The position numbers were made by a program, and so were the translations under genes. 64,000 bases of DNA from Streptomyces sp. NBC_01241 (lineage in GTDB: Bacteria > Actinomycetota > Actinomycetes > Streptomycetales > Streptomycetaceae): contig NZ_CP108494.1 of assembly GCF_041435435.1 (NCBI RefSeq), positions 5,056,501-5,120,500 on the forward strand, written 5' to 3'. How positions within the stretch are numbered: the stretch's first letter is position 1; the number at the start of each line of letters is the position of its first letter. The notes under the pieces are model-generated. The model ran no database searches. It was not told the origin of the DNA and worked only from the letters and a program-made list of their open reading frames with translations. Shown here piece by piece: positions 32,207 through 49,200 of the stretch.

Positions 32207-35200
32207 TTGGCCGCCTCGCGCAACGCCTCGACCGCGAATACGAACAACGGTGCCAGCACCGCCCCGCTGCGCATCTCCTTTGCAAAGATCAAGGAGCCCC
32301 TCGAGGTTCCGAACCTCCTCGCGCTGCAGACCGAGAGCTTTGACTGGCTCCTCGGCAATGCCGCCTGGAAGGCTCGCGTCGAGGCTGCTCTGGACAGTGG
32401 ACAAGACGTCCCCACCAAGTCCGGCCTGGAGGAAATCTTCGAGGAGATTTCACCGATCGAGGACTTCTCCGGGTCGATGTCGCTTACGTTCCGCGACCAC
32501 CGCTTCGAGCCCCCGAAGAACTCGATCGACGAGTGCAAGGAGCGCGACTTCACGTTCGCCGCCCCGCTCTTCGTCACGGCCGAGTTCACCAACAACGAGA
32601 CCGGCGAGATCAAGTCCCAGACGGTCTTCATGGGCGACTTCCCGCTCATGACCAACAAGGGCACCTTCGTCATCAACGGCACCGAGCGTGTCGTCGTGTC
32701 GCAGCTGGTCCGCTCGCCGGGTGTCTACTTCGACTCCTCCATCGACAAGACGTCCGACAAGGACATCTTCTCCGCCAAGATCATCCCCTCCCGGGGTGCC
32801 TGGCTCGAGATGGAGATCGACAAGCGCGACATGGTCGGTGTCCGCATCGACCGCAAGCGCAAGCAGTCCGTGACCGTCCTGCTCAAGGCTCTCGGTTGGA
32901 CGACCGAGCAGATCCTGGAGGAGTTCGGCGAGTACGAGTCCATGCGCGCCACCCTGGAGAAGGACCACACCCAGGGCCAGGACGACGCGCTGCTCGACAT
33001 CTACCGCAAGCTGCGTCCGGGAGAGCCCCCGACCCGCGAGGCCGCGCAGACGCTGCTGGAGAACCTCTACTTCAACCCGAAGCGCTACGACCTGGCGAAG
33101 GTCGGCCGCTACAAGGTGAACAAGAAGCTCGGCGCGAATGAGCCGCTGGACGCCGGCGTGCTCACCACCGACGACGTCATCGCCACCATCAAGTACCTGG
33201 TGAAGCTGCACGCCGGCGAGACCGAGACGGTCGGCGAGTCCGGTCGCTCGATCATGGTCGAGACCGACGACATCGACCACTTCGGCAATCGTCGTATCCG
33301 TAACGTCGGTGAGCTGATCCAGAACCAGGTCCGTACGGGTCTCGCCCGTATGGAGCGCGTCGTGCGCGAGCGCATGACCACCCAGGACGTCGAGGCGATC
33401 ACGCCGCAGACCCTGATCAACATCCGGCCGGTCGTCGCCTCCATCAAGGAGTTCTTCGGCACCAGCCAGCTGTCCCAGTTCATGGACCAGAACAACCCGC
33501 TGTCGGGCCTGACGCACAAGCGTCGTCTCAACGCGCTGGGCCCGGGTGGTCTCTCCCGTGAGCGGGCCGGCTTCGAGGTCCGTGACGTGCACCCGTCGCA
33601 CTACGGACGCATGTGCCCGATCGAGACGCCCGAAGGCCCGAACATCGGTCTGATCGGTTCGCTGGCCTCGTACGGCCGCATCAACGCGTTCGGCTTCATC
33701 GAGACGCCGTACCGCAAGGTCGTCGAGGGCCAGGTCACCGACGAGGTCGACTACCTGACCGCCGACGAGGAGGACCGCTTCGTCATCGCGCAGGCCAACG
33801 CGCCGCTGACCGATGAGCTCCGGTTCGTCGAGCCCCGCGTGCTGGTCCGCCGCCGTGGTGGCGAGGTCGACTACGTGCCCGGCACGGACGTCGACTACAT
33901 GGACGTCTCGCCGCGCCAGATGGTGTCCGTCGCCACCGCGATGATCCCCTTCCTGGAGCACGACGACGCCAACCGTGCCCTCATGGGCGCGAACATGATG
34001 CGTCAGGCGGTGCCGCTGATCAAGTCGGAGGCCCCGCTCGTCGGCACCGGCATGGAGTACCGCTGCGCCACCGACGCCGGTGACGTGCTCAAGGCCGAGA
34101 AGGACGGTGTGGTCCAGGAGGTCTCCGCGGACTACATCACCGTGACCAACGACGACGGCACGTACACCACGTACCGCATCGCCAAGTTCATGCGCTCCAA
34201 CCAGGGCACCTCGGTCAACCAGAAGGTTGTCGTCTCCGAGGGCGACCGGGTCGTCACCGACCAGGTTCTCGCCGACGGTCCGGCCACCGAGAACGGTGAG
34301 ATGGCCCTCGGCAAGAACCTGCTCGTGGCGTTCATGCCGTGGGAGGGTCACAACTACGAGGACGCGATCATCCTGTCGCAGCGCCTCGTGCAGGACGACG
34401 TCCTCTCCTCGATCCACATCGAGGAGCACGAGGTCGACGCCCGTGACACCAAGCTCGGCCCGGAGGAGATCACCCGGGACATCCCGAACGTCTCCGAAGA
34501 GGTCCTCGCCGACCTCGACGAGCGCGGCATCATCCGTATCGGTGCCGAGGTCGTCGCCGGCGACATCCTCGTCGGCAAGGTCACGCCCAAGGGCGAGACC
34601 GAGCTGACCCCCGAGGAGCGCCTGCTCCGCGCGATCTTCGGTGAGAAGGCGCGCGAGGTGCGCGACACCTCGCTGAAGGTGCCGCACGGTGAGATCGGCA
34701 AGGTCATCGGCGTCCGCGTCTTCGACCGCGAAGAGGGCGACGAGCTGCCGCCGGGCGTGAACCAGCTGGTCCGCGTCTACGTCGCGCAGAAGCGCAAGAT
34801 CACCGATGGTGACAAGCTCGCCGGCCGACACGGCAACAAGGGCGTCATCTCGAAGATCCTGCCGATCGAGGACATGCCGTTCCTGGAGGACGGCACCCCG
34901 GTCGACATCATCCTCAACCCGCTGGGTGTCCCGTCCCGAATGAACCCGGGGCAGGTCCTGGAGATCCACCTCGGCTGGCTCGCCAGCCGCGGCTGGGACG
35001 TCTCCGGTCTCGGTGAGGAGTGGGCCAAGCGCCTGCAGGCCATCGGCGCCGACCAGGTCGCCCCCGGCACCAACGTCGCCACCCCCGTCTTCGACGGTGC
35101 GCGCGAGGACGAGATCTCCGGTCTCTTCGAGGCCACGATCCCGAACCGCGACGGCGACCGGCTGGTCCAGCCCTCGGGCAAGGCCAACCTGTTCGACGGC

Positions 35201-35692
35201 CGCTCCGGTGAGCCGTTCCCCGAGCCGGTCTCGGTCGGCTACATGTACATCCTCAAGCTGCACCACCTCGTCGACGACAAGCTGCACGCTCGTTCGACGG
35301 GCCCGTACTCCATGATCACCCAGCAGCCGCTGGGTGGTAAGGCCCAGTTCGGTGGACAGCGCTTCGGTGAGATGGAGGTGTGGGCCCTTGAGGCTTATGG
35401 CGCCGCATACGCCCTCCAGGAACTGTTGACGATCAAGTCCGACGACGTGACCGGCCGCGTGAAGGTCTACGAGGCGATCGTCAAGGGCGAGAACATCCCC
35501 GAGCCCGGCATTCCCGAGTCCTTCAAGGTGCTCATCAAGGAAATGCAGTCGCTCTGCCTCAATGTGGAGGTGCTGTCCTCGGACGGCATGTCCATCGAGA
35601 TGCGCGACACGGACGAGGACGTCTTCCGCGCGGCGGAGGAGCTCGGTATCGACCTGTCCCGGCGCGAGCCGAGCAGCGTCGAAGAGGTCTGA
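32207..35692 (+). CDS. rpoB: DNA-directed RNA polymerase subunit beta
   Basis: 1161 residues. The start is TTG 32207 (MAASRNASTANTNNGASTAP), preceded by GGAAGGA at 32193-32199; it gives the length usual for streptomycetes, while the reading frame itself stays open further upstream. The rifampicin region GTSQLSQFMDQNNPLSGLTH with the following KRRLNALGPGG (about residues 418-448) is wild type for the common resistance positions. GRHGNKGVISKILPIEDMPF and the C-terminal GGKAQFGGQRFGEMEVWALE are universally conserved beta motifs. Confidence 0.97.
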   Translation: MAASRNASTANTNNGASTAPLRISFAKIKEPLEVPNLLALQTESFDWLLGNAAWKARVEAALDSGQDVPTKSGLEEIFEEISPIEDFSGSMSLTFRDHRFEPPKNSIDECKERDFTFAAPLFVTAEFTNNETGEIKSQTVFMGDFPLMTNKGTFVINGTERVVVSQLVRSPGVYFDSSIDKTSDKDIFSAKIIPSRGAWLEMEIDKRDMVGVRIDRKRKQSVTVLLKALGWTTEQILEEFGEYESMRATLEKDHTQGQDDALLDIYRKLRPGEPPTREAAQTLLENLYFNPKRYDLAKVGRYKVNKKLGANEPLDAGVLTTDDVIATIKYLVKLHAGETETVGESGRSIMVETDDIDHFGNRRIRNVGELIQNQVRTGLARMERVVRERMTTQDVEAITPQTLINIRPVVASIKEFFGTSQLSQFMDQNNPLSGLTHKRRLNALGPGGLSRERAGFEVRDVHPSHYGRMCPIETPEGPNIGLIGSLASYGRINAFGFIETPYRKVVEGQVTDEVDYLTADEEDRFVIAQANAPLTDELRFVEPRVLVRRRGGEVDYVPGTDVDYMDVSPRQMVSVATAMIPFLEHDDANRALMGANMMRQAVPLIKSEAPLVGTGMEYRCATDAGDVLKAEKDGVVQEVSADYITVTNDDGTYTTYRIAKFMRSNQGTSVNQKVVVSEGDRVVTDQVLADGPATENGEMALGKNLLVAFMPWEGHNYEDAIILSQRLVQDDVLSSIHIEEHEVDARDTKLGPEEITRDIPNVSEEVLADLDERGIIRIGAEVVAGDILVGKVTPKGETELTPEERLLRAIFGEKAREVRDTSLKVPHGEIGKVIGVRVFDREEGDELPPGVNQLVRVYVAQKRKITDGDKLAGRHGNKGVISKILPIEDMPFLEDGTPVDIILNPLGVPSRMNPGQVLEIHLGWLASRGWDVSGLGEEWAKRLQAIGADQVAPGTNVATPVFDGAREDEISGLFEATIPNRDGDRLVQPSGKANLFDGRSGEPFPEPVSVGYMYILKLHHLVDDKLHARSTGPYSMITQQPLGGKAQFGGQRFGEMEVWALEAYGAAYALQELLTIKSDDVTGRVKVYEAIVKGENIPEPGIPESFKVLIKEMQSLCLNVEVLSSDGMSIEMRDTDEDVFRAAEELGIDLSRREPSSVEEV

Positions 35693-35698
35693 CGGGTT

Positions 35699-35729
35699 GG
35701 CCGGCCGGATCCCCGTGATCCGGCCGGCT
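35699..35729 (+). other. stem-loop in the rpoB-rpoC gap
   Basis: CCGGCCGGATC (35701-35711) pairs perfectly with GATCCGGCCGG (35717-35727), extendable by two pairs. No T-run. It sits in the 129-base gap between co-transcribed genes and may be a processing or attenuation site. Confidence 0.55.
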
Positions 35730-35821
35730 CTCCCCGGACCCGTTCAGACCATTGCTGAAGTGCCCCGATTTCTCGCGTGACGCGAGGGGGCTCGAACCCC
35801 CGAAAGAGGGATTGACGACAA

Positions 35822-39721
<3,900 letters not shown>

Positions 39722-39741
39722 GCGAGTCGCTTGATTGATCG

Positions 39742-39780
39742 GAGGGCGGTCATCCCGTTGCGTACGGGGTGGCCGCCCTT
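39742..39780 (+). terminator. terminator after rpoC
   Basis: GGAGGGCGGTCATCCCGT (39741-39758) pairs with ACGGGGTGGCCGCCCTT (39764-39780, two G-T pairs). 19 bases after the stop. Confidence 0.85.
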
Positions 39781-39870
39781 CGGTGTGTCGCGATGCTCTC
39801 CGGAGTGTGGTATCTCACGGCCGCGGCGCGTTCCGCACGCCGGCCGGGGTCCGGGGCGGCGCGCGAGCGG

Positions 39871-39910
39871 GGCCGTGGGCGCCCTGTACGGGCCGTGGGC
39901 GCCCTGTACG
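39871..39910. repeat. 20-bp tandem duplication in the rpoC-rpsL gap
   Basis: GGCCGTGGGCGCCCTGTACG occurs twice head to tail, 39871-39890 and 39891-39910, followed by a partial third unit. The surrounding 39785-39998 has no credible gene. Confidence 0.75.
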
Positions 39911-39998
39911 GGGCCGTACGGGGTTTCCGGAGGGCCCGGGTACAGGTGGGGACAAGCCAAGTGCCCGTGGCGGCGCGTACCGGTGGACAGTATTTGTT

Positions 39999-40027
39999 TT
40001 GACCGGAGTCGACGAGGTAGGTACGCT
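39999..40027 (+). promoter_or_regulatory. rpsL: probable promoter of the rpsL-rpsG-fusA-tuf (str) operon
   Basis: TTGACC at 39999-40004, 17-base spacer, TACGCT at 40022-40027. A near-consensus promoter giving a leader of about 185 bases. Confidence 0.75.
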
Positions 40028-40146
40028 CAGACCTTGTGCCTGGGGTGTGTCTGGGCTCGTGTGCGTGTCCTCAACCGCATGGCGAGTCCGTCAGTGGCCA
40101 CCGTGATCTGCGCTCTTTCTGTCTTGCGGCAGGAGCCTGCAGCATT

Positions 40147-40176
40147 CGACACACCCGACCGCGTGGGTCGGTGACG
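40147..40176 (+). promoter_or_regulatory. shared ribosomal-protein leader element, copy 1 (rpsL leader)
   Basis: A 30-base segment with a 6-bp stem, CCGACC-GCGTG-GGTCGG (40155-40171), flanked by CGACACAC and TGACG. The same 30 bases with only two changes lie in the rpsJ leader at 61457-61486. It sits 45 bases before the rpsL start, inside the transcribed leader, so it is likely a regulatory RNA or protein-binding element. Confidence 0.65.
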
Positions 40177-40220
40177 TTCCAGGTTAGTTTCACGAACGGC
40201 ACACAGAAACCGGAGAAGTA

Positions 40221-40592
40221 GTGCCTACGATCCAGCAGCTGGTCCGGAAGGGCCGGCAGGACAAGGTCGAGAAGAACAAGACGCCCGCACTCGAGGGTTC
40301 GCCCCAGCGCCGCGGCGTCTGCACGCGTGTGTTCACGACTACCCCGAAGAAGCCGAACTCGGCACTCCGTAAGGTCGCGCGTGTGCGTCTGACCTCCGGT
40401 ATCGAGGTCACGGCCTACATCCCGGGTGAGGGACACAACCTGCAGGAGCACTCCATTGTGCTCGTGCGTGGTGGCCGTGTGAAGGACCTGCCGGGTGTTC
40501 GTTACAAGATCATCCGCGGCTCGCTCGACACCCAGGGTGTCAAGAACCGCAAGCAGGCCCGCAGCCGCTACGGCGCCAAGAAGGAGAAGTAA
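40221..40592 (+). CDS. rpsL: 30S ribosomal protein S12
   Basis: 123 residues from GTG 40221. TTTPKKPNSALRKVARVRLT and GEGHNLQEHSIVLVRGGRVK are conserved. Lys-43 and Lys-88 (E. coli-like numbering matches directly here) are both wild type, so no streptomycin-resistance or antibiotic-overproduction allele is present at those sites. RBS CCGGAGAAG before the start. Confidence 0.97.
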   Translation: MPTIQQLVRKGRQDKVEKNKTPALEGSPQRRGVCTRVFTTTPKKPNSALRKVARVRLTSGIEVTAYIPGEGHNLQEHSIVLVRGGRVKDLPGVRYKIIRGSLDTQGVKNRKQARSRYGAKKEK

Positions 40593-40594
40593 GA

Positions 40595-41065
40595 ATGCCT
40601 CGTAAGGGCCCCGCCCCGAAGCGCCCGGTCATCATCGACCCGGTCTACGGTTCTCCTCTTGTCACCTCGCTGATCAACAAGATCCTGCTCAACGGCAAGC
40701 GTTCCACTGCCGAGCGGATCGTGTACGGCGCCATGGAAGGCCTCCGCGAGAAGACCGGCAACGACCCGGTCATCACGCTGAAGCGCGCGCTTGAGAACGT
40801 CAAGCCCTCGCTCGAGGTCAAGTCCCGCCGTGTCGGTGGCGCCACCTACCAGGTGCCGATCGAGGTCAAGCCCGGTCGCGCCTCCACCCTCGCGCTGCGC
40901 TGGCTCGTGGGTTACTCCCGCGCCCGCCGCGAGAAGACCATGACCGAGCGCCTCATGAACGAGCTGCTCGACGCCTCCAACGGTCTTGGCGCTGCCGTCA
41001 AGAAGCGCGAGGACACCCACAAGATGGCCGAGTCCAACAAGGCCTTCGCGCACTACCGCTGGTAG
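40595..41065 (+). CDS. rpsG: 30S ribosomal protein S7
   Basis: 156 residues. MPRKGPAPKRPVIIDPVYGS, LINKILLNGKRSTAERIVYG and ALRWLVGYSRARREKTMTER are S7 signatures. S7 nucleates assembly of the 30S head and in E. coli represses the str operon. The ATG follows the rpsL stop by 2 bases. Confidence 0.97.
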   Translation: MPRKGPAPKRPVIIDPVYGSPLVTSLINKILLNGKRSTAERIVYGAMEGLREKTGNDPVITLKRALENVKPSLEVKSRRVGGATYQVPIEVKPGRASTLALRWLVGYSRARREKTMTERLMNELLDASNGLGAAVKKREDTHKMAESNKAFAHYRW

Positions 41066-41103
41066 TCGCTACCCACATCGAGACCGAGAGAAGACTGAGC
41101 CAT

Positions 41104-43233
<2,130 letters not shown>

Positions 43234-43263
43234 CTCTCCCGAGCTCACGCTTTAGGCTTGTCA

Positions 43264-43326
43264 CCGGAGCCTGGTGGGGCATTCGTCGCGGAGCGCAAGC
43301 AACGCGGTGAATGCCCCCGGCTCCGG
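43264..43326 (+). other. long stem-loop in the fusA-tuf gap
   Basis: An outer 8-bp stem CCGGAGCC (43264-43271) with GGCTCCGG (43319-43326) and an inner 9-bp stem GGGGCATTC (43276-43284) with GAATGCCCC (43309-43317) form one structure with a 24-base apical loop. It begins 31 bases after fusA and ends 67 bases before tuf. It may control the extra tuf transcript or act as a partial terminator. Confidence 0.7.
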
Positions 43327-43393
43327 CATCCCAGCAAAGATCACCTGGCGCCGATGAAGCAAGGCGTACAGAACCACTCCACAGGAGGACCCA

Positions 43394-44587
<1,194 letters not shown>

Positions 44588-44630
44588 TTACCTGACTGTC
44601 TGACCTGGTTGCTCCGCACAGAGCACCGAG

Positions 44631-44672
44631 AAGGGCCCCGGCCCGCCGCGCGAGCGGTGGACCGGGGTCCTT
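44631..44672 (+). terminator. terminator after tuf
   Basis: AAGGGCCCCGG (44631-44641) pairs with CCGGGGTCCTT (44662-44672, one G-T pair). 43 bases after the tuf stop; ends the str operon and begins the variable region. Confidence 0.8.
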
Positions 44673-44703
44673 CGGCGTTGTCCGACGTCATGCGGGTCCC
44701 GGG

Positions 44704-45909
44704 TCAGCCCACGGCGTCCCGCCGGGGTGCGGGGCCCGGGGGCGTGTCCGGACGCCGGGTTCGGCCCGTGGTGCGGTTGCCACTACCGAGCGGCAGTGGC
44801 AACCGCACCAGCAGACGGAAGTGTCCCGGTGACGGCCGCTCGGCGGTCACGGTTCCGCCGAGTGCGGCGGCGCGGGCGGCGAGGCTGGTGAGGCCGGTTC
44901 CCGGAGCGGCCGTACCGGGGGAGTCGGGGGCGTCGTTGCCTACGGAGAATTCGACGGACCGGTCGGTGGCCGCCTTGTGGACGATGCTCAGGGAGATCGA
45001 GCAGTGGGCGGCGCGGGAGTGATGCAGGACATTGGCGACGGCCTCCCGCGCGACCACGGCGAGACAGTGGTCGACGGCCCGGGGCAGATCATCGGCGGTG
45101 AACGGCGCGATGTCGCTGCGCACGGTGATCCCGGCGGTGGCGAGGACCTGCGCCGCCTGGGCGAGCTCCGTGGCCAGCGACAGGGTGACGTTGTCGCGGG
45201 AGACGGCTCGGACCTCGGCGAGGGTGCGGCGCGCGATGGCGGCGATCTCGTCGAGGACGGCGGCGGACTCCTCGTCCTCCGTGCCCAGGGAGGCGCGGTT
45301 CGCGATCAGGGTGAGCGCCGAGCCGATGACGTCGTGCAGGTCGCCGGCGATCCGGTCGCGTTCGGTCTGTACGGCCGCGTGGGCGGCGTGGTTCTGAGCG
45401 GCGTGCAGCCGGGCGACGAACAGGGCGAGCTGGGCGATGCCGTAGACACTGCCCGCTGTGGTCAGGGTGGCGAGCAGGACGCCGAGGCCGCTGCGGTTCT
45501 CGAACTCGAGACCGCTGACCAGGAGCGGCCCGCTGGCACAGACCGCCACCGCGACGAGCACGGAAGCGGGGCGTGGAACGGTCAGCAGGACGGCCCCGGC
45601 CAGGAACCCCAGCAGGCTCAGCCAGGGCAGCTTGAGCAGCAGCACCGGTCCGTAGGTGAGCAGGGCCTGGAGGACCAGGAGGGCCCATCGGAAGCGGTAG
45701 CGCAGACGGTACGGCGGGGGCGCGTACTGCCCGAGGAGCACGGCGGGCAGGAGGATCAGCAGGATCAGCGCGGTCACGGCCGACCGGCGGCTCAGCGGAA
45801 GCGTGACCAGGTCCAGAGCGAGCAGCGCGACGGTCCCGCCGACCAGGAGAACGAGCGCGGGGCCGGCGGTGAGGGCGTGGCGAGAGATGGGGCGACGGAA
45901 ACGGAGCAT
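44704..45909 (-). CDS. sensor histidine kinase (NarL/LuxR-type pair)
   Basis: 401 residues from the ATG at 45909 (MLRFRRPISRHALTAGPALV); starts further upstream at 45978 and 45996 are possible and none has a strong RBS. About six N-terminal helices without a large outer loop; the HisKA_3 box TERDRIAGDLHDVIGSALTL carries the phospho-accepting His, and the ATPase domain has N-box VAREAVANVLHHSRA and a G-box GTGLTSLAARAAALGGTVTA. Such kinases normally have a response regulator next door; the nearest one is 54769-55374 on the same strand, beyond the Rhs island. Confidence 0.9.
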   Translation of the reverse strand: MLRFRRPISRHALTAGPALVLLVGGTVALLALDLVTLPLSRRSAVTALILLILLPAVLLGQYAPPPYRLRYRFRWALLVLQALLTYGPVLLLKLPWLSLLGFLAGAVLLTVPRPASVLVAVAVCASGPLLVSGLEFENRSGLGVLLATLTTAGSVYGIAQLALFVARLHAAQNHAAHAAVQTERDRIAGDLHDVIGSALTLIANRASLGTEDEESAAVLDEIAAIARRTLAEVRAVSRDNVTLSLATELAQAAQVLATAGITVRSDIAPFTADDLPRAVDHCLAVVAREAVANVLHHSRAAHCSISLSIVHKAATDRSVEFSVGNDAPDSPGTAAPGTGLTSLAARAAALGGTVTAERPSPGHFRLLVRLPLPLGSGNRTTGRTRRPDTPPGPAPRRDAVG

Positions 45910-46281
45910 CGACTTCCACGACTTGGGAGGGGTGCGGAGGTTGTACGACCGGCTGGTGACCGATGCCGGGAAATCCATTCTGTTGAGGTGGGTCATCCCC
46001 GCGCGGAGGGCCGCGTGGCGCATGGCCCTCCGCCGACGGCTGTTCAGGGGCCGGGTTCGCCGTGGCGGCCGACGGCGGGAAAGGGGCTGTCGTACGCACC
46101 CCGGGGCTGATCGCTCCCTGCCGGCGCCCCGTAGCGGCTGACGTCGGGTCGGGCCGGGGTCCGTCATGGCCTGTGGTGATCCGAATGTGAAGCCGTATTC
46201 GTGACGTGGTCACTTCACTACCCGTGGTGCGGAGATTTGACTCGTCGGCGTTGTGATCGTCGGACGAGGGAGTCACCTCCG
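45910..46281. other. 372-base gap between divergent kinase and Rhs genes
   Basis: Frames here are open only by GC bias. A short palindrome GTGAC-GTG-GTCAC at 46201-46213 and TTGACT near 46237-46242 are possible promoter elements for the Rhs gene. Confidence 0.35.
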
Positions 46282-49200
46282 GTGAAAATCGAGTGGAACA
46301 CGGAAAGAGCCCCGAATGTGGCCAGGAAGAGACGGGTCCTGCCTCGGATCGCCCTGACCTTGGCGGGCCTGCTGATCGCGGAGGTGGCCGTCACTGTGGC
46401 CACGACCGGCGAGGCCGTCAGCCTGCCTGTCGGCAGGGGGGAGGCACTGTCCCGTACCACCCCCGCGCCCGCGAAGAAGGTCACCGAGGCCGCCGACGTG
46501 AACGCGGCGCGGGTCGCGGCCCGGCTCTCGGGCAACCGGGTGGAGGTCCTGTCCGAGCGGACCGAGACCTCGACCACGTACGCGGAGCCGGACGGAAGCC
46601 TGTCGGCCGAGTTGTTCCAGGCACCGGTACGCATACGTGAGAGCGACGGCGCGTGGGCCGACATCGACACCGAGCTGGAGCGGGTCGGCCGGGACTATGA
46701 GCCCCGTACGGCACTCGCCGACATCACGGTGTCCGGCGGAGGGACCACCGGGCCAGGCCTGCTGGCCTCCGTCGAGCGTGGCGCGAAGTCGTTCGGCATG
46801 GGCTGGCAGGAGGCGCTGCCCAAGGCCGAGGTCGACGGCGACATCGCTTCCTACGACCTGGGCGGCAGCCAGACTCTGACGGTGCGTGCGCTGGCCGACG
46901 GGTTCGAGCAGAACGTCGTGCTCGACAAGGCACCGGAGCAGCCCCCCGTCTACCGGATTCCGTTGCGGCTGAAGGGCCTTGTGCTGTTCAGGGACGACGA
47001 GACCGGACGGTTGCTTCTCAAGGACGCGGCGGGAAAGCTGACCGCCGAAGCTCCGGCGCCGGTGATGTGGGACTCGTCCACCGATCCCGTGTCCGGGGAG
47101 TCCCGGCATCTCGCCCAGGTGGACACCAGTATCGAGACGGCGAAGGACGGCGCGCAGACCCTGGTGCTCAAGCCCGACCCGGAGTACTTCCGGACGTCCG
47201 GGCTCACCTACCCCGTGACCGTCGACCCGACCTCGACACTGGCGGCGTCCACCGACACCTGGGTGGCGACCAACTACCCCGACTCGCAGTCGTCGTCCAA
47301 GGAGCTGAAGTCCGGGACGTACGACGCGGGTTCGACGAAGGCGCGGTCGTACCTGAAGTTCGACGCCGCCAAGTTCGTTGGGCAGAAGATCCTTTCGGCG
47401 AACCTGTCGCTGTATTCGTACTGGTCCGCGACCTGCGCCACCAATGGCTCCGGTACGCAGATACGCCGGGTCACCTCGTCGTGGACGAACTCCGGACTGA
47501 CCTGGGGAGCCCAGCCGTCCACCACCGAGACCGGGGCGGTCATCAGCACCAAGGCGCTCGGATTCTCGTCGGCCTGCCCGGCGGGCACCGTCAATTTCAA
47601 TGTCGCGGGCATCGTGCAGGCGTGGGCGGACGGGGCAGCCAACTACGGCGTGCAGGTGCGTGGTGTCACCGAGACGGACTCCTCCACCTGGCGCCGCTAC
47701 CGCTCATCCAAGTACGCCGCCGGTGACAACGCGGTGGAACCGCACCTCACCGTGAAGTACAACTCGTACCCCGCGAAGCCGACGGCGGTGGCCATCGCGC
47801 CGTCGCAGGTGAACGCCTACAACGGCAAGCGGTACGTCACCTCCCTCACCCCGCAGCTCTCGGCCAAGGTGACCGACGCGGACGGCGACACGGTCAAGGC
47901 GCAGTTCGAGATCACGCCGGACCCCCAGTACACCGACGGGGCCGGTTACGCGTACACCGCCACGAGTGCCGGTGTCGCCTCCGGCGGAACCGCGAAGATC
48001 ACGGTCCCGACGGCGAACGCCTTCCCGTCCGGCTCGCACCTGCGCTACCGGGTGCGGGGCTACGACGGCTCGTTGTACGGGGCGTGGACGGGCTACACCA
48101 CCTTCGTGCTGAACACGGCGAAGCCCACCGCGCCCGGCGTCAGTTGTGTCCCGTACACCAAGGACACCTGGACGGAGAAGAACGCCGACGGTGCCCAGTG
48201 CACCTTCTCCACCACCTCCACCGACGGCCAGGGGTATCTGTACGGTCTGAACGACCCGGCCACCCCGAAGCGGATCGACGACACGGTCAAGGGCAGCGGC
48301 GGCATTCCGCTGACCGTCACCCTCAAGCCGGGCGACGGCTGGCACACCCTGTACGCGCGGACGATCGACTCGGGCGGCAATCTGTCCAACGCCACCACCG
48401 CGTACGAGTTCGGCGTCGGCGACGGCGCTGCCCTTCTGACGCCTCGTGACGGCGACCGGCCGGCCCGGCGGCTGAGCCTCGGCGCGAAGGGCAAGCCCAC
48501 CTACACCGGTGTCACGTACCAGTACCGACGGGGAGAGACGGACACCTGGGCCAACGTTCCCTCCGCCGCCGTCACCAAGGACGCCGACGGATCGAAGGTG
48601 ACCGGCTGGCCTTTGGCCACCACGGCCGGCAGCCCGCCGAAGCTGACCTGGAACATCACCGACAGCCTCGCCGAGGACGGCCCGGTCGACGTCCGGGCCG
48701 CCTTCACGGACGGCTCGGTGACCCGCTACTCCCCGGTGGCGACCGTGACGGTCGACCGCAACGCGGGGACCGCGCCCAGCGAGTCGGTGGGTCCCGGCAC
48801 GGTGAACCTGCTGACCGGCGACCTCACCCTCTCCGAGACCGACGCCTCCGCCTACGACCTGTCCGTCACGCGCACCGCCTCCTCGCGGAAGCCCGATGCC
48901 GGGGCGAAGCAGAGCGGGCAGTTCCCGATCTACGGCAAGGAGTGGAGCGCGGGCACGGTCGCGGAGCTGACCGAGTCCGACTGGTCGTACCTCAAGCAGT
49001 CCACCACGACCTCGGTTGCCCTGGTGGACGTCGACGGCGAGGAGTTGGGCTTCACCAAGCTCAGCAACGGCGGCTGGAAGCCGGAGCCCGGTGCCGACGA
49101 GTTCACCCTGACCGGTTCGCTGACCGGGTCGTTCACGCTGAAGGACACCGAAGGCACGGTCACGGTCTTCACCAAGTCGTCGGGCGCCACCACCTGGCAG

